From IMG/VR virus record IMGVR_UViG_3300027712_000110, positions 1-28,315 of that record: DNA of 28,315 bases, one strand, 5' to 3'. Of the stretch, positions 1 to 7,322 are shown one piece after another (the first letter of the stretch is position 1; every line of letters begins with the position of its first letter). The stretch comes from a virus. The notes beneath the pieces were generated by a model. That model was not told the DNA's origin, did not search any database, and saw nothing but the letters and a program-made list of their open reading frames with translations. A program made the translations under genes and the position numbers.

Positions 1-493
1 TTTGAAAAACAATAATACCAATAAAAGCATTAATGATACTGGCAATGACAATAGCAATAAGACCAATAAACATAAACTTACCCATGCTATCAAGATTGCT
101 TTTAGTAAAGTATCCATAAAAACTCATTACTCCAAATAATACCGCTGCACCCATAAAAGCAGTAATAATACTACCCATTTGAAATACAGCAAAAATCGTA
201 GCAAAACTTAGACCCATTATGGCAGCGAATCCATGCAGCATAAACATTGCCATTTCTTTGGATGGTCTGCGAGATAGTGCATATGTAATAGCAAAAATAG
301 CAAGTAATGGTGCAAACATTACTATCCATTTCATTACGCCGGTAAAGAAAAATGCTAGCAACTGTGGTGATGTACCGACAAAATAACTAACAAGCATACT
401 CACCAAAACTGCAAGACTCATGTTTTTATAAACACCAGCCATTGCTGTATTAATTGCAGTTGCATCTGGGTAAACTCTAGCTGTATAATACAT
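1..493 (-). CDS. Bax inhibitor-1 / YccA-type membrane protein (C-terminus beyond window)
   Basis: About 164 N-terminal residues are present; the gene runs off the left edge. My translation shows repeated hydrophobic helices: LAVLVSMLVSYFVG, a stretch around MKWIVMFAPLLAIFAI, then GFAAIMGLSFATIFAVF, ITAFMGAAVLFGVMSFYGYF, and FIGLIAIVIASIINAFIG. The last two blocks, including the linker TKSNLDSMG before the helix, closely match the bacterial YccA/YbhL branch of the Bax inhibitor-1 (TMBIM, UPF0005) family. Family members are 6-7-helix inner-membrane proteins; some act as pH-gated calcium leak channels, and E. coli YccA modulates the FtsH protease. The ATG has a good Shine-Dalgarno (AAGGAG) upstream, and the gene follows the 96-aa gene directly. 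The role in phage infection is unknown; modulation of host membrane proteolysis is only a guess. Family assignment is fairly sure. Confidence 0.85.
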   Translation of the reverse strand, partial: MYYTARVYPDATAINTAMAGVYKNMSLAVLVSMLVSYFVGTSPQLLAFFFTGVMKWIVMFAPLLAIFAITYALSRRPSKEMAMFMLHGFAAIMGLSFATIFAVFQMGSIITAFMGAAVLFGVMSFYGYFTKSNLDSMGKFMFIGLIAIVIASIINAFIGIIVFQ

Positions 494-495
494 AA

Positions 496-786
496 TTAAC
501 TCCTTAATGTTTCAAAACTAATAATTTTTCCCAACTCTTCGCCGAGGTCTTTATCCTCAGTAACAATGTGTAATTTATGTTCACCGCGGTCACGGTGTCT
601 ATCGTATTGGTGATATTCAACGATGAATCCACCATTTGCTTTGTACACCGTGAAGTTCATACCAAATGAATTTAGGTTAGAGGTCTTGGGTGAGCCACCA
701 ATAGTCGGGGTTGCATAAACTGCAACATCAGCATCTTTCAAAGAACGATTAAATTTTTTGTTAAGCCAACGAATAATAAATTGCAT
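496..786 (-). CDS. Hypothetical protein, 96 aa
   Basis: A small soluble protein with a basic N-terminus (FIIRWLNKKFNRSLKDA), a central beta-rich part (NFTVYKANGGFIVEYHQYD) and an acidic C-terminus. It has no cysteine pairs, membrane helix or recognisable catalytic motif. It starts one base before the end of the GroES-like gene and is followed after 2 bp by the membrane-protein gene, so the three are probably co-transcribed. The ATG has AAGG about 7 nt upstream. I do not recognise the family; the even codon use and tight packing support a real gene. Confidence 0.75.
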   Translation of the reverse strand: MQFIIRWLNKKFNRSLKDADVAVYATPTIGGSPKTSNLNSFGMNFTVYKANGGFIVEYHQYDRHRDRGEHKLHIVTEDKDLGEELGKIISFETLRS

Positions 787-1140
787 TTAGATTACCTTAT
801 CACCCATAGTATGGTCTAGCACAGGCTCGTCACTGACCATTAAAATGTCATTATTATCTATTTTGCGTATAGTATGCTCACCTGTACTATCTTCTATTGT
901 AATACCACGAGTCCACCGACCGTGACTAATTAGAATATATTGACCAACTTTAACATCTTTTTGTTCAGGCCCAATTGCATATACACGCCCCCAACGAGGT
1001 CTAATACCTGAGTTTTTCATATCATCATTGAGAATTATGATTCCTCCTGCACTAATACGCTCATCAAATGCCATGTCTGACACTATAACACTGTCATGCA
1101 ATGCCCGTAAATTATTGATCTTGTGTGCTTGTATTGTCAT
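787..1140 (-). CDS. groES: GroES-like co-chaperonin (T4 gp31 analogue)
   Basis: 117 aa from the chosen ATG. The protein has the GroES-fold layout: an N-terminal strand with LHDSVIV, the mobile-loop region with SAGGIIIL, then RWGRVYAIGP, VKVGQYILISHG and a C-terminal strand ending DILMV. GroES caps the GroEL folding chamber; T4 gp31 replaces host GroES so that the large capsid protein gp23 can fold. The same use is inferred here. A longer reading frame starts at 1176, but the ATG at 1140 is preferred because AAGGAG lies 13 nt upstream and homologues begin just before this point. The start overlaps the end of the upstream gene by 29 bp. The C-terminal extension after the last strand (about 14 residues) is unlike bacterial GroES. 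Confidence 0.88.
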   Translation of the reverse strand: MTIQAHKINNLRALHDSVIVSDMAFDERISAGGIIILNDDMKNSGIRPRWGRVYAIGPEQKDVKVGQYILISHGRWTRGITIEDSTGEHTIRKIDNNDILMVSDEPVLDHTMGDKVI

Positions 1141-1492
1141 TTGTATTATTAATCTCCTTAGCTTTAATTTGTTCAACTTCTAAATCATCTTCGAACTCAG
1201 CGTCAAGTTCTTTTTCAAGTTCCGTTAATTCTTCTTTAACTATATCAGGTTTAACTTTGTTTCTTTCAATGGGCTCAGGAGGTCTCCTAACTATATTAGC
1301 TGAACGGTTACCTACAGTTTTTGAATAGTTGTCATTAACTCTATTAGTGACGGGTTTAATTACTTTTCCTGTAGAATCAATCGTGTCGCCACGAGCATTA
1401 ACTTTCATGTTACCAACGGCTCTTGCTTTTTCGTTTTTAGCAGCTAATACTCCCATATCTACCACTTTTCCCATTGCTGTTTTATATTTCAT
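1112..1492 (-). CDS. Hypothetical charged protein, 126 aa
   Basis: A strongly charged, probably disordered protein. The N-terminal half is basic and asparagine-rich (KVVDMGVLAAKNEKARAVG). The C-terminal half is acidic and helical (EELTELEKELDAEFEDDLEVEQ) and ends in an Asn/Thr/Gln tail. There are no catalytic motifs. A late-promoter-like AATAAATA lies 21 nt upstream of the ATG, with AAGGAG between, so it may start a late unit that includes the GroES homologue. Its stop lies inside the GroES reading frame (29-bp overlap). The function is not recognised; the composition would suit a scaffold or virion-associated linker, which is inference only. Confidence 0.75.
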   Translation of the reverse strand: MKYKTAMGKVVDMGVLAAKNEKARAVGNMKVNARGDTIDSTGKVIKPVTNRVNDNYSKTVGNRSANIVRRPPEPIERNKVKPDIVKEELTELEKELDAEFEDDLEVEQIKAKEINNTNDNTSTQDQ

Positions 1493-1513
1493 AATGAAAC
1501 TCCTTATATAGAA

Positions 1514-1521
1514 TATTTATT
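1514..1521 (-). promoter_or_regulatory. Late-promoter-like octamer AATAAATA before the 126-aa gene
   Basis: AATAAATA on the minus strand, 21 nt before the ATG, with AAGGAG between. It overlaps the stop codon of the DnaE-like gene. Confidence 0.45.
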
Positions 1522-2023
1522 TTAAGAATTCGTCGATTGATAAATCGTAATATAATGAATTAATTCTATGGACACCTATCAAAAATAACACGAAACTGGC
1601 TACACTGCTTCCCCTGCCCACTCCCCATACTATATTATTTGCTCTCATAGTATCTACCAAATACTTAAGATAACGTAATAAATCAAACATTTCACGCTCT
1701 TGGAACAGTATTAATTCTTCACCAACTCGTTGTAATTCTGTGTTATTTTGACATAAATCTAGTACATATTTAGCAATATCAAAATTCTTATATTCTTCAG
1801 GCATTAACCAATTATTTTGCAAATTGCTATCAAATTCTTTTACGGTTAATTTAGGATCAGAATACAGTATAGTATTTGGTATATCAAATAATTCTAAGTT
1901 GTCTGAAAATTTTATAGGAGTTTCTACCCAAACTTCTTTTAATTTTCGTAAAGGATCTTTCAAATATAATCCACAGAGATCATCTTCTGTGTAAATTTGT
2001 TGCCCATACAAATCTGTTTTCAT
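1517..2023 (-). CDS. Stand-alone fragment resembling the DNA polymerase III alpha (DnaE) palm region, 168 aa
   Basis: The C-terminal third reads like bacterial DnaE/PolC at the start of the catalytic palm. A helix (LLRYLKYLVDTMRANNI) precedes WGVGRGSSVASFVLFLIGV at residues 133-151, then INSLYYDLSIDEFLK. In DnaE the matching block is VGPGRGS..GSLVAYLLGI..DPL.YDLLFERFL, directly before the catalytic DxD aspartates. This protein stops at that point, so the glycine-serine nucleotide-binding motif is kept but the aspartates are absent. The N-terminal 100 residues are not recognisable. A GTG at 2041 is in frame, but ATG 2023 is preferred; neither has a strong Shine-Dalgarno. Polymerase activity alone is not expected. 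It could be a regulatory or decoy protein. Confidence 0.75.
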   Translation of the reverse strand: MKTDLYGQQIYTEDDLCGLYLKDPLRKLKEVWVETPIKFSDNLELFDIPNTILYSDPKLTVKEFDSNLQNNWLMPEEYKNFDIAKYVLDLCQNNTELQRVGEELILFQEREMFDLLRYLKYLVDTMRANNIVWGVGRGSSVASFVLFLIGVHRINSLYYDLSIDEFLK

Positions 2024-2060
2024 AACTGATTGTAACACCACTTAAGGTAAACATCAAGAG

Positions 2061-2660
2061 TTATTTGTCCAAATTTAAAAAAACAATCTCATTGTCTGTA
2101 GAAGAATCTTTTTGTTTCCAAGCTAATCCCAAATCAATCCAATCATTGGTTTCTTTTTTTAGCTCGACTATTTTATCTTTTTTATTTAGTTTCTTTGCCC
2201 AATCTGTAATACAAGGTCCAGAATTATTCCACCAAGAAACATTTCTATTCCAAAAGTCAACATGTTCATCATGGGTAACATAAAATTCCACATCATCAGA
2301 AATCAATGATGAAATTTTTATTTGTGTAACATACAATTTACTATCGGTAATAGTATTAATCTTTTTTAATAATACTAATGCTACAATTTGATCGTATGGT
2401 TCTTCAGGCAATGTGCAAACTTTTAATCCTGCCTTAATATAATTTTCAATTACATTCTTATTAGTTTCGTGTACAAAAACACAATTATCCACACCATTAA
2501 TAAACAAATGTTTAATGCGATCTAATGCAATGTTTTGTATTGATATATCTTCAACGGTTACTTCCATGTAAAGCCTAATATTATAGGTATTAATTAGGAA
2601 TTTATTTTCATAATATAAGCCTGCTTGAAAAGCAAAATCTTTTGATACTCTAGCGCTCAT
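2061..2660 (-). CDS. Hypothetical protein, 199 aa
   Basis: A soluble mixed alpha/beta protein with no membrane segment or signal peptide. Visible blocks are an N-terminal beta region (ENKFLINTYNIRLYMEV), a middle region predicted alternating (CVFVHETNKNVIENYIKAGLKVCTLPEEPYDQ) that could be a small Rossmann-like unit, and a tryptophan-rich C-terminal part (DFWNRNVSWWNNSG, DWAKKL, DWIDLGLAWK). I do not recognise the family. Its start overlaps the previous gene by 11 bp, which suggests translational coupling, because only a weak purine run precedes the ATG. It lies 37 bp before the DnaE-like gene. Confidence 0.75.
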   Translation of the reverse strand: MSARVSKDFAFQAGLYYENKFLINTYNIRLYMEVTVEDISIQNIALDRIKHLFINGVDNCVFVHETNKNVIENYIKAGLKVCTLPEEPYDQIVALVLLKKINTITDSKLYVTQIKISSLISDDVEFYVTHDEHVDFWNRNVSWWNNSGPCITDWAKKLNKKDKIVELKKETNDWIDLGLAWKQKDSSTDNEIVFLNLDK

Positions 2661-2886
2661 TTTGTTTCTTTATGTCAATCTTTGAACTAATATTTTGCTT
2701 TTTTATCATTTCATCCATTTTCTTTTGATATTCGGCTTTATAGCTGTCAATTACCATTTGTATTTGATGAATTAGCGGACCATTTCCAGTCTTATAAGCA
2801 AAATTTAACTTTCCAGTAAGATCGGATATCGTAGTTTGTAACTCTTCTAATTTTTTATCAGATAAATTATTTATAAATGGATGCAT
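2650..2886 (-). CDS. Small coiled-coil hypothetical protein, 78 aa
   Basis: The sequence begins MHPFINNLSDKKLEELQ and continues as two amphipathic helices, the second basic (EYQKKMDEMIKKQNISSK). Short proteins with the same opening (MHPF, then S/D-rich, then a leucine helix) and similar size occur in T4-like cyanophages as uncharacterised proteins; this is from memory. It starts 4 bp after the stop of the 422-aa fibre-like gene and overlaps the next gene by 11 bp. It is probably a small structural or assembly helper, but nothing in the sequence proves that. Confidence 0.7.
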   Translation of the reverse strand: MHPFINNLSDKKLEELQTTISDLTGKLNFAYKTGNGPLIHQIQMVIDSYKAEYQKKMDEMIKKQNISSKIDIKKQNER

Positions 2887-2890
2887 TTAT

Positions 2891-4159
2891 TTACCATGAA
2901 TTTAAAGGAATTCTTCTCCAAATATCGGATCCTACATATATATTAGCAGTTGTTGCGGTACTATTAGAACTTAATGTTATTGCTGTATCCGCTACACCAT
3001 TTGTTCTAGATTGACTAATTGTTATGTTGGGGCTAGAAACAGTTTTAATATAGTAAACAGTATTAGCAACTATTTCTGCAATATTTGCTGTAAAAATTAT
3101 AGGAGCATTAACTACTAAATTAGTAGTATTATTTAATGTAATGTTATTAGTTGTTACTGTGGTTGATATAACATTTTTTGTGTATACTGTAGCATCATAA
3201 TTATCAGTAGAAATATACAAATATCTTACAGGATTAGCATACATTGTGCCAGATGAACCTGATAAGTTTGCATTAGCGCCACCTAAAGTAGATGATACGG
3301 TAAATGTATTACTTGATACCACATTTCTAACATAGTATGTATTTCCAGATACGATGTTAGCTTCGAAACTTGTGCCCGTAAATACTATAGGTTGATCTTT
3401 ATACAACTGTAGAGTATTTCCAGTAGTAGTAAAATAATCCGCTGCATTGCTACTAGTAATTACCAGTTGATTAATACTAGGATCAACTGATACTGTTCCT
3501 GCTACATCACCTTGAAATCCAGTGGGAGCAGGACTTCTTTGTTGAATTTGTGTAGATTGAGGTGATCTATTATATGGTTCAATCGTAATTGTATTACCGC
3601 AATCTAATGTACTTAGTCTATAATCTAATTGAGATATATTATAAGGAACAGAAATATTTGAAGTACCGGTAATATAATTTTCTAACCCAGTTAGTCCAAA
3701 ATTATTATTTGATGCTATTACCTGACTAGGCCAAGTGATTACTGCATTTGCATTACTAATTGCTAGCTGTAACTGAACATTACTCTGCGTTCCGGTAGGA
3801 GCCCAACTACCAAATTGAAATGTGGTATTAGCTGCTATTGTTCCGTATTGTACATCACCCAATGAAACATCAACTAATACGGTGCCTGATAAACTATTAC
3901 CTAAATTAAAAGTAGTTGCTCTAAAACTTCTTGTACTAGCATTACTAATCAATGTATTAGCCATATCATTGTTTACAGTACTATTGGTTAACGCAGACTT
4001 TACAACAACTTTGTTTTGTAGATCACTTATCTCCGTTCCGGCAGTATCAATATTAGTTTTTATAGCATTAAAATTATTTCTAAATCCTTGGCTACTATTA
4101 TTTTGCCCAGGTATAGGATAATTAACATCTATTCCATTTGTATTAATTGCGCTGCTCAT
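2891..4159 (-). CDS. Fibre-like virion protein with two repeated beta modules, 422 aa
   Basis: The N-terminus (NYPIPGQNNSSQGFRNNFNAI) has the 'F..NF..I' helix pattern also seen at the N-terminus of the 1283-aa collagen-like protein, probably a shared virion attachment domain. The rest is Asn/Thr/Ser-rich beta structure. Residues about 235-310 and about 330-410 are two copies of one module, with PIVFTG/PIIFTA, then TYYVRNV/VYYIKTV, TFTVS/NITIS and a glycine/serine-rich end. A third copy lies in the neighbouring 839-aa protein. No catalytic residues are evident. ACTAAATA, a late-promoter-like octamer, lies 18 nt upstream, with GGAAAT as Shine-Dalgarno. A tail-fibre or adhesin role is inferred from composition and neighbours. 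Confidence 0.75.
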   Translation of the reverse strand: MSSAINTNGIDVNYPIPGQNNSSQGFRNNFNAIKTNIDTAGTEISDLQNKVVVKSALTNSTVNNDMANTLISNASTRSFRATTFNLGNSLSGTVLVDVSLGDVQYGTIAANTTFQFGSWAPTGTQSNVQLQLAISNANAVITWPSQVIASNNNFGLTGLENYITGTSNISVPYNISQLDYRLSTLDCGNTITIEPYNRSPQSTQIQQRSPAPTGFQGDVAGTVSVDPSINQLVITSSNAADYFTTTGNTLQLYKDQPIVFTGTSFEANIVSGNTYYVRNVVSSNTFTVSSTLGGANANLSGSSGTMYANPVRYLYISTDNYDATVYTKNVISTTVTTNNITLNNTTNLVVNAPIIFTANIAEIVANTVYYIKTVSSPNITISQSRTNGVADTAITLSSNSTATTANIYVGSDIWRRIPLNSW

Positions 4160-4177
4160 AATTCATTTCCAATATAG

Positions 4178-4185
4178 TATTTAGT
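4178..4185 (-). promoter_or_regulatory. Late-promoter-like octamer ACTAAATA before the 422-aa fibre-like gene
   Basis: ACTAAATA on the minus strand, 18 nt before the ATG, overlapping the stop codon of the 839-aa gene. Two mismatches to the T4 late motif, same variant as at gp16. Confidence 0.4.
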
Positions 4186-6700
4186 ACTGTGATTCATCAG
4201 GCAAAATTGTTTGGCGAGGGAATAATACATAAAAATCTTTACTATCTAGTGGACTAGGTGTCGGTGTTGCACTGGGTAATCCAGTCCATGCAGGGGGAAC
4301 CAAACTATTGTCATAATCATATGTCATACTCTTGTTTACACTAAATCTATCAATTTTAAAATTAATCATATTCAATGTATACGGCATTCCATCTTCTTGT
4401 TTCCAATTATTATTGATATTATTTTTTATAATTTCAGCACATCCGGGTTTAGTATAACATATTACCCATGCTTGAGTATATCCCAATGTACTACCGTTTT
4501 GTTGCTGACTAGTCATCCATAACGGCAATAATTTACTATTATTTTCTTGTCCTAATACTTGTCCTACTCGTTTACGCATATTAAATAAACTATTTGGATA
4601 TAAAGTGCGAACATATCCCGGACTTAAACTAGTGTAGTAATCAACTCCTAGAACAGTTTCATAGCTAGTAAATATATTTGTTACACTAGTATACCATGGA
4701 CCTTGATTTAAATTAATTAATTCCGGCCAATATATAGAACTCTCTACACTGATTCCCTGTGAATTAACTAAATTGTCAATAACTTGACTATAAACTACTT
4801 CATATATTATATTACCATTTTCATCTTTTGCTACAGCGGTTTTTAATTCACCTAATGTAATATTTCTCCAATAATGATTTCTAGTTACTGCTGCAATATA
4901 TTCATTTATATCACTAGCAAATATTCCATATGCATGTTCGTAAATAACACTGCTTGCTTTTCCAAAATATATATCATTGGGACGGAACAATAATTCAGGC
5001 GGGATTAATAAATCGTCATTTAATAAAGAAGCAATGATTTCTCTATCTTGCACACTAGGAGCAGCTTTAATGTATAAAATATCTGTGGGCTGATTAAATT
5101 CCTGTACTACGGTTAGTGTAAATGTCTTATTAGAAGCTACTATAGGATAGATAGGAGAATATGCTTGGATTGTAAAGGTAAATAAGGTTTCGGCGCCTAG
5201 TTCTAGTATATTAGTAGTAGGCTGATCTGCCGTATAACCAGTTATTTCTCCATTGCTTAGTAATGTTAGATTTGGTGGAAGTTCCCCGTCTACTATTCTA
5301 TATTCTAAATCTACATCTGATGTTGCTAATACACTTTTTGTACTTAGTTCCCCGTTATAAATATTTCCTAAATTACTTAGAGTAACCCAAGTAATTACAC
5401 CGGTTACCATATTTGATAAATTAAATGAGAAGTTAAATACAGGGCTTTGTATTGTTGGGTTGGCAGTTTTACAAACAGCAACACCAAAATTAAATTGATC
5501 AATTCCTGTGCTTGATAATGTAGGAGTTCCCGTTATCCAACCCGTACTACTATTTCCAGTAAGTGATGGGGGCAAATCTGAAAACAAATAAGTAAATTGA
5601 TTGCCGTCAAAATCATATCCAATGATTTTAAATGCAAAATAATTATTACTTTCCACTGTTCCTATAAAGGCATATTTGGTTGGAGGGTAAGTATCATATA
5701 TACTATCTGCCGGTGGTAGCACATAATAGCCATAATATTGTTCAGAATCTGTTATAATAAATGATTGCGGTCTAGTATTAAATATAGCAGGTTTTCTACT
5801 ATTTGCTGGAAATCCCGGACCTCCTTGACTTTTGGGGGTATTTTGATTTATTATAGTTATACCGTATGATCCTGAATTACCTCCTAAAGAACTAATTATT
5901 TTTAATGTAAAATTATATGTCCTAATAGCTGGTTGCCCTGTTGATATAGAAGGTAAGGTAACACTCATTATTCCGCTACCAGCAGAAAGCACAGTAGTAG
6001 GACCATTTTGGGTAGCGCTTATTGTAAAAGTAGTGTTATCTATTATACTTTTAATATAATATGTGACATTATTTTCTACTCCCCCAAATAGAGAACTTCC
6101 TGAAAATGTAACCGGTCTACCTTCAATAAATTGGTTTGTAGTTAAGCAGGTGAACACATTAGTATTGTTGGCTGTTGCAACTGCAACGGTGACAACTTGG
6201 GGTGCATATATAAATTCAACAGGAGGTTGTGCATAACCTCTTATCAACCCTGTTTCGTTTATTTCTAATCCCGGCGGTAGCTCACCTCCTGTTAGTAAAA
6301 CATTTACTTGATTATTTGGATCAGGATTTAAATATCCAATTTGAAGTTCTACCCAAGTACTATCATTTGATGTTAAAATAATACCATTTGGGGTGGTAAA
6401 TTTAGGTATGGCAGAACCAATAATAGATATAGAAAAACTTCTATCTTTGATATTTCCCAAATTATCAGTGGCTCTAATTGTGAAAGTAGATATGGTTTCT
6501 TTCGTTACCAATGAGGGAGTTCCAAAAATAAGTCCTGAATTATTAATTGATAATCCTTCAGGTAAACTTGCACTTAATAATTGATAAGTTACACTAATAG
6601 CAGGTAATACAGGTATTGCTAAAACTTGTGTACTAAGATAAATTCTTGAAGGGAAAGATCCTAATGTACCTGCAGGTGTAGTCCAAATTGGTTGGGCCAT
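4181..6700 (-). CDS. Large virion/adhesin protein with putative Ig-like (He_PIG) repeats, 839 aa
   Basis: At least four cadherin-like 'putative Ig' units are visible through their signature 'LP.GL.I...G.I.G.P'. They include SASLPEGLSINNSGLIFGTP near residue 50, ELPPGLEINETGLIRG near 140, a degenerate LPPSLTGNSSTGWITGTP near 380, and ELPPNLTLLSNGEITG near 475. Between the second and third lies a copy (about 170-250) of the beta module found twice in the 422-aa protein. The last 300 residues are different: no Ig repeats, many Tyr/Trp and Asn, and a proline-rich end. Such proteins are typical surface or tail-tip decorations that contact the host. The start has AAGGA just upstream, and the gene follows the endolysin by 1 bp. 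Confidence 0.78.
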   Translation of the reverse strand: MAQPIWTTPAGTLGSFPSRIYLSTQVLAIPVLPAISVTYQLLSASLPEGLSINNSGLIFGTPSLVTKETISTFTIRATDNLGNIKDRSFSISIIGSAIPKFTTPNGIILTSNDSTWVELQIGYLNPDPNNQVNVLLTGGELPPGLEINETGLIRGYAQPPVEFIYAPQVVTVAVATANNTNVFTCLTTNQFIEGRPVTFSGSSLFGGVENNVTYYIKSIIDNTTFTISATQNGPTTVLSAGSGIMSVTLPSISTGQPAIRTYNFTLKIISSLGGNSGSYGITIINQNTPKSQGGPGFPANSRKPAIFNTRPQSFIITDSEQYYGYYVLPPADSIYDTYPPTKYAFIGTVESNNYFAFKIIGYDFDGNQFTYLFSDLPPSLTGNSSTGWITGTPTLSSTGIDQFNFGVAVCKTANPTIQSPVFNFSFNLSNMVTGVITWVTLSNLGNIYNGELSTKSVLATSDVDLEYRIVDGELPPNLTLLSNGEITGYTADQPTTNILELGAETLFTFTIQAYSPIYPIVASNKTFTLTVVQEFNQPTDILYIKAAPSVQDREIIASLLNDDLLIPPELLFRPNDIYFGKASSVIYEHAYGIFASDINEYIAAVTRNHYWRNITLGELKTAVAKDENGNIIYEVVYSQVIDNLVNSQGISVESSIYWPELINLNQGPWYTSVTNIFTSYETVLGVDYYTSLSPGYVRTLYPNSLFNMRKRVGQVLGQENNSKLLPLWMTSQQQNGSTLGYTQAWVICYTKPGCAEIIKNNINNNWKQEDGMPYTLNMINFKIDRFSVNKSMTYDYDNSLVPPAWTGLPSATPTPSPLDSKDFYVLFPRQTILPDESQY

Positions 6701-6701
6701 T

Positions 6702-7322
6702 TTATCCTTGAAGCATGTTCAATGCAATTTGATAATGATGCTTTCTGTCTTCTAAACCAATGGTTCCGCCATTAATTCTCTTAGTCAATGTAACAAAATC
6801 ATCACGGTCACAATATTGATTTAATTTATTATTATCCCAAAACCATGCTGCACTAACCAGTGCTCCATTTGGAGTTTCTAAGTATGCAATGGTGTCTTCT
6901 ATACTCATGTTTAATGCCTGTGCAAACTTAGTATAGTTGTCTCTTCCTGTTAATTGTATTAACCCACGACCACAAAAACGATAACCATCACCAGACGCTT
7001 CATCACCGTTTTTCATTCTATTAGCATAGACACGGTTAGCTATCTTTTCTGGTTTTTTCTCGTATTGTTTTGCGGTAGCTTCATCAGGAAAATACTTTTT
7101 AAAAGTAGTCATTAATCCCTTAGCACTATAATTCAAATTTTCTTTTATAGCAGTAAATCCACCTGATTCATGTGCTACCTGTGCTAAAAATCCTGCTATT
7201 CTTTTTGGATTTTCAAACATCTCATAATACTCGCCCACAGTATTAATTGGTTCTACATATTTTTCTAAAATTGTAGGTTTTGTTTTTGGACAAATTGTTT
7301 TTAGTATATTTAAAGTTATCAT
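6702..7322 (-). CDS. GH19 (chitinase class I-like) endolysin, 206 aa
   Basis: A single glycoside hydrolase family 19 catalytic domain. The first acidic motif is [10 protein letters not shown] (Glu52) and the second is KENLNYSA (Glu61). These are followed by [29 protein letters not shown] at 106-123 and a C-terminal TKRINGG. In phages this family cleaves the peptidoglycan glycan strand for lysis or, less often, acts at the tail tip. There is no signal peptide or membrane helix, so a holin would be needed; none is visible here. A longer frame starts at 7340, but ATG 7322 is chosen. It overlaps the collagen-like gene's stop as ATGA, with GGAG 11 nt upstream, giving translational coupling to a virion gene. 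Confidence 0.88.
   Translation of the reverse strand: MITLNILKTICPKTKPTILEKYVEPINTVGEYYEMFENPKRIAGFLAQVAHESGGFTAIKENLNYSAKGLMTTFKKYFPDEATAKQYEKKPEKIANRVYANRMKNGDEASGDGYRFCGRGLIQLTGRDNYTKFAQALNMSIEDTIAYLETPNGALVSAAWFWDNNKLNQYCDRDDFVTLTKRINGGTIGLEDRKHHYQIALNMLQG

Noticed and set aside
1125-1511. Two plus-strand frames opposite the GroES and 126-aa genes, with signal-peptide-like N-termini, considered as holin candidates
   Set aside because: They are antisense to better supported genes and have no convincing Shine-Dalgarno.
3822-4121. Plus-strand hydrophobic 99-aa frame that could pass for a membrane protein
   Set aside because: Lies wholly inside the 422-aa gene; hydrophobicity results from reading Asn/Thr-rich codons in antisense.
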